Shown one piece after another: positions 1 through 5,017 of a DNA stretch of 5,017 nucleotides (positions are counted from its first letter, which is position 1; each line of letters opens with the position of its first letter). Source of the stretch: Actinomycetes bacterium (GTDB lineage Bacteria; Actinomycetota; Acidimicrobiia; Acidimicrobiales; Bog-793); contig JAJYGM010000742.1 in the NCBI GenBank assembly GCA_021785095.1, forward strand, positions 1 through 5,017. The letters run 5' to 3'. The notes beneath the pieces are model-generated. The model saw nothing but the letters and a program-made list of their open reading frames with translations, searched no databases and had not been told where the DNA came from. A program made the translations under genes and the position numbers.

Positions 1-630
1 GAGAACCGGCGGCGCGCGGCCGGCGCGCTCGGCGCGGGCGTCGACGACCTCGTCTTCGCCGACCAGGTGCACGGCACCCGCGTGGCGGTGGTGGGCGCAC
101 GCGAGTCGGGTCGCGGCGCCCGTGACGCGGCCGACGCGCTCGAAGGGACCGACGCGCTTGTCACGGGGGAACCGGGGGTCGTGCTCGTGACCCTGGTCGC
201 CGACTGCTCCCCGGTGCTCCTCTTCGACCCCGACGCCCGGGTTCTGGCCACCGCCCACGCAGGTTGGCGAGGCGCCGTGACCGGCACGCTGCGCGCGGCG
301 ATCGCGGCGATGGCGACCCTCGGCGCGCGCGCCGAACGGACCGTGGCGGCCATCGGTCCCACGGTCTCGCCGAAGGCGTATGTCGTAGGCCCCGAGGTCG
401 AGGCAGCCGCCCGCGGCGCCTTCGGGGCTCGGGCCGACGAGGTCCTGTGGCCGCACGGCGAGCGCGTTCGCCTGGACGTCGCCGGCGCGAACCGGCTCCA
501 GCTGCGCGCCGCGGGTGTTCCCGACCACCAGATCTCCCTCGCCCCGTTCTCGAGCGACGACGGCCCCTTCTTCAGCGACCGCTCGGCTCGGCCGTGCGGG
601 AGGTTCGGCCTGCTCGCGCGGCTGCGGTGA
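1..630 (+). CDS. pgeF: Peptidoglycan editing factor PgeF / laccase-domain (YfiH family) protein, 5'-truncated by window edge
   Basis: The reading frame is open from base 1, so the N-terminus (probably 30-40 residues) is missing and 209 residues are visible; the family is usually about 240-260 long. The family signatures occur in order: QVHG (22-25), ADC (67-69), HAGWRG (86-91), IGPTVSP (118-124) and FFSDR (190-194). The three metal ligands known from the family are all present: His24, Cys69 and His86, with 17 residues between the last two as in E. coli YfiH. Members are Zn-dependent purine nucleoside phosphorylase/deaminase-like enzymes. In E. coli the protein prevents L-Ser replacing L-Ala at stem position 1 of peptidoglycan. 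The usual Cys-Thr before the FFS motif is replaced here by Ala-Pro-Phe. Genes for this family often lie in cell-division/cell-wall clusters, which agrees with the murL-murD pair downstream. The family is certain; the exact physiological role is inferred. Confidence 0.93.
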   Translation, partial: ENRRRAAGALGAGVDDLVFADQVHGTRVAVVGARESGRGARDAADALEGTDALVTGEPGVVLVTLVADCSPVLLFDPDARVLATAHAGWRGAVTGTLRAAIAAMATLGARAERTVAAIGPTVSPKAYVVGPEVEAAARGAFGARADEVLWPHGERVRLDVAGANRLQLRAAGVPDHQISLAPFSSDDGPFFSDRSARPCGRFGLLARLR

Positions 631-650
631 GGGCACGCACACCCCGCTCG

Positions 651-656
651 TAGCAT
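651..656 (+). promoter_or_regulatory. Possible -10 element for murL (leaderless or near-leaderless start)
   Basis: TAGCAT matches the actinobacterial TANNNT -10 consensus and lies in the 35-base gap between pgeF and murL, one of the few A/T-containing spots in very GC-rich surroundings. Nine bases separate it from the ATG at 666, so transcription would start at about 663-666, on or just before the start codon. The ATG has no purine-rich ribosome binding site, which is what a leaderless mRNA would look like. No convincing -35 box is visible (the region 627-633 is only loosely similar). This is an inference; cotranscription from pgeF is the alternative. Confidence 0.35.
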
Positions 657-665
657 TGCCACACG

Positions 666-2096
666 ATGCGCCCGGACCGTTTCGTCTACGAGGGCTATGA
701 GCTGGACACGACGCAGCGACGCGTCGTGTGCCACTACACGCTCGGGAACCGGCGCTTCACCGAGGAGGTCGCCTTCGAGCCGCCGGGGCCGTCCTTGCGC
801 GTCGAGAGGGGGAGCGGCCGCGAGGCCGGTGACGAGCGCGGCCGACGCGAAGCCTGGGACCGGGCTTGGGGGTCTGCCGGCGCCGATGCGGCTGCCCGCA
901 TCCTGTTCCTCCTCACCGGGATCTCGTACTACAAGACGGCGGCACCACCGGTGATCGACCTGGGCGGTGTGGCGACCAGCGAGGAGGAGCGAGCGTTCCT
1001 GCGGACCTACTACGTCGAGGGCCTGGGGGAGTTCGCCTACCGCAACGGGATCGACCTCACGGGGCTCGCGGTCGTCGGCCCCGACGCCCGCGGACGCCGG
1101 CCGGCTCGTGCGGCCCTGCAGCCCGGGCGCCCCCTCGTCCCCTTCGGCGCAGGCATCGACTCGATCGTGACCGCAGACCACGTCGCACGCCGGACTGCCG
1201 GCACCTCGCTCTTCGTCGTCAGCCGCGCGGGCGACCGGTTCTCGGCGATCGAGAACGCCGCGGCGGTGACCGGGCTGCCGATCGTGCGCGCAGACCGCCG
1301 CATCGATCCCTCCGTGCTCCACCCCGAGGAGCACGGGTTCTTGAACGGGCACGTGCCGGTGACCGGGATCCTCTCCGCGGTCGCCGTCGTCGCCGCGGTC
1401 CTCGGCGGCCACGACGCGGTGGTGATGTCCAACGAGCGGTCCGCGTCGGTGCCGACGGTGTGGGTCGGTGATCGCCCGGTCAACCACCAGTGGTCGAAGA
1501 GCGCCGCCTTCGAGTCTGCGTTCCGGCGCCTGCTCGCCGGGTCGCTCGCACCCGCTCCGGAGTACTTCTCCTACCTCCGGGCACGCTCGGAACTGTGGGT
1601 GGCCCGGGAGCTCGCGGCCCTCGACCGCTACCACGGCGTGTTCCGGAGCTGCAACCGCGCCTTCGCGATCGACCCGGCGCGGCGGCTCGACCACTGGTGC
1701 GGCACGTGCGACAAGTGCTGCTTCGTCGACCTCGTGCTTGCTCCCTACCTGGATGCTGGCCAGCTCTCGCAGATCTTCGGGGGACGAGAGCCGCTCTCCA
1801 ACGCCAAGCTCTCGGCCAACTTCCGCGCGCTGGTCGGCACCGGTGACGGGCCGAGGCCCTTCGAGTGCGTCGGCGACGAGCCCGAGTCCCGCGCAGCCGT
1901 GGTGCTCGCGGCGGCGCGGCCGGACCGGGCGCGCACAGCCAGCCTCCAGGCGCTCGCCGAGGAGGTGCGCGCCGTCACAGCCTGCTGGCGCGATCCTGCG
2001 TCGCAGGAGACGGCGGTGCACCGGATGCTGGCCGGCGGCGGACCGGACTTCGTCCCTGCGCGCTACCGCGACCCCGAGGACGTCGCCGTCGGATGA
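666..2096 (+). CDS. murL: UDP-N-acetyl-alpha-D-muramoyl-L-alanyl-L-glutamate epimerase (MurL)
   Basis: This 476-residue protein looks like MurL, the ATP/Mg-dependent cytoplasmic enzyme that inverts the terminal L-Glu of UDP-MurNAc-L-Ala-L-Glu to D-Glu. Family-like blocks are GISYYKTAAP (85-94), a PP-loop-like GAGIDSIV (161-168), GFLNGHVPVTGI (224-235), SNERSAS (255-261), NHQWSKS (273-279) and a cysteine cluster WCGTCDKCC (344-352; Cys345, 348, 351 and 352). The PP-loop resemblance agrees with a reaction that consumes ATP to activate the glutamate carboxylate. Residues 45-70 are a charged, low-complexity stretch and may be a lineage insertion. The ATG at 666 follows pgeF by 35 bases, has no Shine-Dalgarno sequence and sits nine bases after a TAGCAT. 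The stop overlaps the start of a MurD-type ligase, the partner expected in the MurD2-MurL route; this neighbour strongly supports the call. Identification is from remembered family features, not alignment. Confidence 0.88.
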   Translation: MRPDRFVYEGYELDTTQRRVVCHYTLGNRRFTEEVAFEPPGPSLRVERGSGREAGDERGRREAWDRAWGSAGADAAARILFLLTGISYYKTAAPPVIDLGGVATSEEERAFLRTYYVEGLGEFAYRNGIDLTGLAVVGPDARGRRPARAALQPGRPLVPFGAGIDSIVTADHVARRTAGTSLFVVSRAGDRFSAIENAAAVTGLPIVRADRRIDPSVLHPEEHGFLNGHVPVTGILSAVAVVAAVLGGHDAVVMSNERSASVPTVWVGDRPVNHQWSKSAAFESAFRRLLAGSLAPAPEYFSYLRARSELWVARELAALDRYHGVFRSCNRAFAIDPARRLDHWCGTCDKCCFVDLVLAPYLDAGQLSQIFGGREPLSNAKLSANFRALVGTGDGPRPFECVGDEPESRAAVVLAAARPDRARTASLQALAEEVRAVTACWRDPASQETAVHRMLAGGGPDFVPARYRDPEDVAVG

Positions 2097-3541
2097 CCGC
2101 TCTCGCGGGCGAACCGGGCCAGCCGGGCCAGCCGGGCCAGCCGGGCTCGCGGAGCCGACCGGCACTGCGCTGGTCGGATCTCCGAGGCGCCCGCGTCGGG
2201 CTGTGGGGGCTCCGCACGGAGGGTGCCGCCAACCTGCGGCGCCTCCGGCGTATGGGGGTGGTGCCGGTGGTCGTCGACGACCGGCCCGCGGCACCGGCGT
2301 TCGGCGGGCTCAGGGTGCTCAGCGGCGACGCGGGGCTCGACGCCCTCGCGTCGTGCGAGGTGGTCGTGAAGAGCCCGGGGATCAGCCGACGCAGCCCGCA
2401 GGTGACCGCCCTCGTCGACGCCGGCGTGGCCGTCACGGGCGGGCTCGGGCTGTGGCTCGAGGGCGCAGACCGCGCCCGTGTCGCCTGCGTGACCGGGACC
2501 AAGGGGAAAAGCACGACCGCCTCGCTCGCCGGGCACCTCCTGGCGGGGCTCGGCCTTCGTGGGCTCGTCTCGGGGAACATCGGCCTGCCCCCGTGGGACC
2601 CCGCCGCAGGAGAGGACTGGGACTTCTGGATCGTCGAGACGTCGAGCTTCCAGGCGACGGACGTGGCCTCGTCCCCGCCCGTCGTCGCCGTGACCTCGCT
2701 CGCGCCGGACCACCTCGATTGGCACGGCTCGGAGGAGGCCTACTACGCCGACAAGCTGTCGCTGTGCAGCCAGCCCGGAGCCGCGCTCACGATCGCCGAC
2801 GCGTACAGCCCTGCGCTCCGAGCGCACGCCGCGCTGCTCGGCCCGGAGATCTGGTGGGTCGCCGAGGGTGACCCGGAGCTGGACGGAGCTTGGACGGAGG
2901 CGCTCGCGCTTCCCGGCCGCCACTACCGCCGCGACGCGCTCGTCGCCCGGGCGTGCCTTCTCGCCCTCGGGGTCGACGAGGCGCGCGACGACGAGCGGCT
3001 CGCCGGTGCTGCAGCCGGCTTCGCGCCGCTCGAGCACCGGTTCCGTCCCGTCGGCACCGTCGCCGGGGTGGAGTTCGTCGACGACTCGCTCTCCACGAAC
3101 GTGCTCCCTACCCTCGCCGCGCTCGACGCGCTCGGCGACCGGCCCGTCGCGCTGCTCGTCGGAGGCCAGGACCGAGGCATCGACTACGGTCCGCTGGCCG
3201 CAGCGCTCGGGTGCCGGAAGGGGGAGACGCTCGTCGCGACGCTGCCTGCGGCGGGGCTCCGCATCGGGGCTGCCGTGCGGGCCGCGGGGGTCGACGTCGC
3301 GGGGGTCGACGTCGCGGACTTCGAGGACCTCGCCGACGCAGTGGCCACGGCGTTCGACTGGGCGAGGGCACGCCGGAGCCGCGACGGACGCGCCGGCGTG
3401 GTGCTCCTCTCGCCGGCCGCCCCGAGCTTCGGCCAGTTCCGCGACTACCGGCAGCGCTCGGAGGCGTTCTGCGCCGCTATGCGCCGCTGCGCGACGACCG
3501 AGCTGCTCAGGCAGGCTCGACCAGCACGTGGGGGTTCATGA
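2093..3541 (+). CDS. murD2: UDP-N-acetylmuramoyl-L-alanine--glutamate ligase, MurD family, probably L-glutamate-specific (MurD2)
   Basis: This 482-residue Mur ligase adds glutamate to UDP-MurNAc-L-Ala using ATP in the cytoplasm. Family motifs: SPGIS (94-98), P-loop GTKGKST (135-141), GNIG (161-164), ETSSFQ (182-187), PDHLDWH (205-211), the probable carbamylated lysine Lys221 in YYADK, EHRF (314-317), DDSLSTN (330-336), GGQDRGIDY (357-365) and SPAAPSFGQF (440-449). The frame stays open upstream to 1865, but the ATG at 2093 is chosen because it gives a normal MurD length, forms an ATGA overlap with murL and follows GAGGA at 2076-2080; translation is probably coupled. The N-terminus carries a proline/glycine/glutamine repeat (residues 8-18) before the first domain. 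Pairing with murL suggests that the substrate is L-Glu rather than the D-Glu used by classical MurD; that specificity is inferred. The 3' end overlaps the opposite gene by 35 bases. Confidence 0.9.
   Translation: MTALAGEPGQPGQPGQPGSRSRPALRWSDLRGARVGLWGLRTEGAANLRRLRRMGVVPVVVDDRPAAPAFGGLRVLSGDAGLDALASCEVVVKSPGISRRSPQVTALVDAGVAVTGGLGLWLEGADRARVACVTGTKGKSTTASLAGHLLAGLGLRGLVSGNIGLPPWDPAAGEDWDFWIVETSSFQATDVASSPPVVAVTSLAPDHLDWHGSEEAYYADKLSLCSQPGAALTIADAYSPALRAHAALLGPEIWWVAEGDPELDGAWTEALALPGRHYRRDALVARACLLALGVDEARDDERLAGAAAGFAPLEHRFRPVGTVAGVEFVDDSLSTNVLPTLAALDALGDRPVALLVGGQDRGIDYGPLAAALGCRKGETLVATLPAAGLRIGAAVRAAGVDVAGVDVADFEDLADAVATAFDWARARRSRDGRAGVVLLSPAAPSFGQFRDYRQRSEAFCAAMRRCATTELLRQARPARGGS
2114..2146 (+). 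repeat. 9-bp tandem repeat (ccgggccag, 3.7 copies) in the murD2 5' end
   Basis: Three perfect copies of ccgggccag plus six bases of a fourth are seen. In frame they encode a Pro-Gly-Gln repeat at residues 8-18 of the MurD protein, before its first domain. Because the unit is nine bases, slippage would change the length by whole Pro-Gly-Gln triplets without a frameshift. Confidence 0.95.
3284..3313 (+). repeat. 15-bp perfect tandem duplication within murD2
   Basis: Two identical adjacent copies of gcgggggtcgacgtc are seen. In frame they encode Ala-Gly-Val-Asp-Val twice (residues 398-407), in the C-terminal domain of the MurD protein. Perfect identity down to the third codon positions suggests a recent duplication rather than protein-level constraint. 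Confidence 0.93.
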
Positions 3542-4886
3542 TCCCCTCGGGGTCGAGGGCGCGCTTGATGGAGGCGAAGGCGCGCCGCTCCTCCGGGCTG
3601 CGGTTGAGCTCGAGCCACCTGCGCTTGGCGGTGCCGATCCCGTGCTCCGCGCTGATGCTCCCCCCCACCGCAGCGACCGCACGGAACACCGCGTCGTCCA
3701 CCCGCTCGTCGTCAGAAGGGATGCCCGTCACGTTCACATGGATGTTCCCGTCGCCGACGTGGCCGAAGAGCCAGACCGAAGCGCCCGGCGCGACGGCGGC
3801 GACGACCGAGGGAAGCCGCTCCACCATCTCGGCGAGGACGCGGTTCGGGATGGTGACGTCGAGCTTGTGGGGCGTGCCGAGCGAGTTGATGGCCTCCGTA
3901 TGGCCCTCGCGGTAGCGGAACAAGGCCGCGATGCGTTGGGGGTCCTCGGCCACCGCCGCGTCCTCGACGCCGCCGATCGCTCCGAGGGCGGCCGTCAGCT
4001 CGGGGGTCGGGTCGTACGCCCCTGACGCCTCGACCAACAGATAGGCGTCGTAGCCGACTGGCAGAGGCGGCGCAGCACCGCTCACCCTGCAGACGAGCTC
4101 CACGCCTGAGCGCAGCATCAGCTCCGCCGCGGACAGGGTGGGGAGCGTCCGGCGCAGCTCCAGGGCGACGGCGACGGCCGTCGCAGGGTCCTTCATGCCG
4201 AGGATCGCCGCGACGCGCTGGGGGGCCTGCGGCACCAGGCGCAGGCGGACGGCGGTCACGATCCCGAGGGTGCCCTCGCTCCCGCACAAGAGCGCGTGCA
4301 GCGGGTACCCGGTGTTGTCCTTCAGGAGGCCACCGAGGTGCTCCACGACGTCGCCGTTGCCGAGCACGGCCTCAACACCGAGCAGCTGCGCACGCGTGTC
4401 GCCGTAGCGAAGGACCCGGAGCCCTCCGGCGTTGGTCGCGACGTTGCCTCCGATCGTCGCGCTGTCCCGGCCACCGAGGTCGACCCCGTAGGCCCACCCC
4501 GCGCGCGTGGCGGCCGTCTGGACGGCTGCGAGCGTGGCGCCGGCCCCCGCGGTCAGCTGACCCCCCGCCGCGTCGACTGGCTCCATCCGCGACAGGCGCC
4601 GAAGGCTCACCACCAGCTCCCCGTGGAGCGGCACCCCGCCGCCGACCATGCCGGTGTTACCGCCCTGGGGCACGATCGCCACGCCCTGGTCGCGGCAGCG
4701 CGCGACCACGGCGGCGACCTCCTCGAGCGTCCCGGGGCGCACCACCGCAGGGGTCGCCCCGACGAAGCGACCGGTCCAGTCGATCGCGTAGGACGCGACG
4801 ACGTCGGGCTCGGTGAGGACGTGGGCGTCGCCCACGACGTCACGGAGGGACCCGACGAACGCCGGGTCGAGGCGCGCAGCGGTCAT
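3507..4886 (-). CDS. FAD-linked oxidase, GlcD / D-2-hydroxyglutarate dehydrogenase-like
   Basis: This is a 459-residue flavoprotein of the VAO/PCMH fold. The N-terminal FAD-binding half shows PQGGNTG (73-79), IGGNVATNAGG (145-155) with the following LRVLRYG, and GSEGTLGIVT (202-211). The C-terminal FAD-oxidase half shows RYREGHTEA (324-332), KLDVTIP (341-347), the metal-site motif GHVGDGNIH (375-383) and AEHGIGTAKR (413-422); His376, His383 and Glu414 are the likely metal ligands. The order and spelling resemble D-2-hydroxyglutarate dehydrogenase most closely, but D-lactate or glycolate remain possible substrates. These enzymes oxidise a 2-hydroxyacid to the 2-oxoacid and pass electrons to a flavoprotein or quinone. 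Start: the ATG at 4886 gives an N-terminus typical of the family; a GTG at 4907 would add seven residues and begin four bases after the tRNA-Thr. Neither has a Shine-Dalgarno sequence. The 3' end overlaps murD2 on the opposite strand. Confidence 0.9.
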   Translation of the reverse strand: MTAARLDPAFVGSLRDVVGDAHVLTEPDVVASYAIDWTGRFVGATPAVVRPGTLEEVAAVVARCRDQGVAIVPQGGNTGMVGGGVPLHGELVVSLRRLSRMEPVDAAGGQLTAGAGATLAAVQTAATRAGWAYGVDLGGRDSATIGGNVATNAGGLRVLRYGDTRAQLLGVEAVLGNGDVVEHLGGLLKDNTGYPLHALLCGSEGTLGIVTAVRLRLVPQAPQRVAAILGMKDPATAVAVALELRRTLPTLSAAELMLRSGVELVCRVSGAAPPLPVGYDAYLLVEASGAYDPTPELTAALGAIGGVEDAAVAEDPQRIAALFRYREGHTEAINSLGTPHKLDVTIPNRVLAEMVERLPSVVAAVAPGASVWLFGHVGDGNIHVNVTGIPSDDERVDDAVFRAVAAVGGSISAEHGIGTAKRRWLELNRSPEERRAFASIKRALDPEGIMNPHVLVEPA

Positions 4887-4911
4887 GGAGCGGATGGAGG
4901 AGGCCACCGAG

Positions 4912-4984
4912 AGCCTGGGGTGGGACTTGAACCCACGGCCTGCGCGTTACGAGTGCGCTGCTCTGCCGACTGAGCTACCCAGGC
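4912..4984 (-). tRNA. tRNA-Thr (anticodon CGT)
   Basis: The minus strand folds into a complete 73-nt cloverleaf: a perfect 7-bp acceptor stem (GCCTGGG with CCCAGGC), T8-A9, D stem GCTC/GAGC with AGTCGGCA loop, anticodon loop CTCGTAA, variable loop AGGCC, T stem GTGGG/CCCAC with TTCAAGT loop, and discriminator T73. The anticodon CGT (4949-4951) reads ACG threonine codons. G18, G19, T55, C56 and the G15-C48 pair are all present. No CCA is encoded. One oddity: anticodon-stem pair 31-39 is A-C (bases 4954 and 4946), where most tRNAs have a Watson-Crick pair. The gene points towards the FAD oxidase and ends four bases before that gene's possible GTG start. Confidence 0.95.
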
Positions 4985-5017
4985 ATTCGCTGGTCAGGCC
5001 CACCGGCTCGGGCATCT

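Noticed and set aside
1865..2092. 76-residue N-terminal extension of the MurD frame inside murL.
   Set aside because: The added residues are arginine-rich without family similarity and overlap murL coding; the ATG at 2093 gives normal length and a standard ATGA overlap.
1468..2871. Plus-strand open frame of 467 residues across the murL-murD2 junction.
   Set aside because: It is out of frame with both genes and its composition is Arg/Pro/Ser-rich; no domain is recognisable.
2063..3037. Long open frame (324 residues) on the minus strand, antisense to murD2.
   Set aside because: It is antisense to a gene with clear MurD motifs, its translation is arginine-rich with no recognisable motif, and such frames are expected in DNA this GC-rich.
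3540..3554. Short hairpin (6-bp stem with one G-T pair, 3-base loop) directly after the murD2 stop, considered as a terminator.
   Set aside because: It has no T-tract, is short, and lies within conserved oxidase codons (LDPEG), which explain the sequence.
2868..4025. Plus-strand open frame of 385 residues spanning the end of murD2 and the antisense of the oxidase.
   Set aside because: It crosses two well-supported genes in the wrong frame and has Arg/Ser-rich low-complexity sequence; it is a composition artefact.
4296..4973. Plus-strand open frame ending in a GLEPTACALRV-like peptide.
   Set aside because: It is antisense to the oxidase, and its C-terminus is the well-known spurious translation of a reverse-complement tRNA gene.
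4912..4984. tRNA-Thr 3' end as a mobile-element attachment site.
   Set aside because: No integrase gene and no second copy of the tRNA 3' end are visible in the window; the gene next to it looks like ordinary chromosomal metabolism.

Overview
The window is about 70% G+C or higher, has very long spurious open frames on both strands, an actinobacterial-looking tRNA-Thr and almost no Shine-Dalgarno sequences. This suggests a high-GC Actinomycetota chromosome. The phylum is an inference from composition and gene style; no phylogenetic marker in the window settles it.

The left two thirds (1-3541, plus strand) is a cell-wall precursor block. It begins inside a PgeF/YfiH-type multicopper-oxidase-like ('laccase domain') protein, the peptidoglycan editing factor, whose N-terminus lies outside the window. 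After a 35-base gap comes a MurL-type UDP-MurNAc-L-Ala-L-Glu epimerase (666-2096), then a MurD-type ligase (2093-3541) that overlaps it by ATGA. In the alternative D-glutamate route described in Xanthomonas, MurD2 adds L-Glu to UDP-MurNAc-L-Ala and MurL then inverts it to D-Glu, so glutamate racemase (MurI) is not needed. The tight murL-murD2 pair here fits that route, and pgeF upstream concerns residue 1 of the same stem peptide. The block therefore appears to set and proofread the first two stem residues.

The right third (3507-4984, minus strand) is a separate, convergent unit: a tRNA-Thr(CGT) gene followed almost directly by an FAD-linked oxidase of the GlcD/D-2-hydroxyglutarate dehydrogenase family. 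The oxidase and murD2 coding regions overlap tail to tail by 35 bases, so no dedicated terminator separates them. The last 33 bases (4985-5017) lie upstream of the tRNA; I see no supportable feature there.

The most interesting points are the racemase-independent D-Glu pathway, the substituted glutamate-pocket residues in the MurD protein, the possible leaderless promoter of murL, and the tRNA-mRNA junction in which tRNA 3' processing would leave a near-leaderless oxidase message. No mobile element, CRISPR array, riboswitch or clearly new system is visible.
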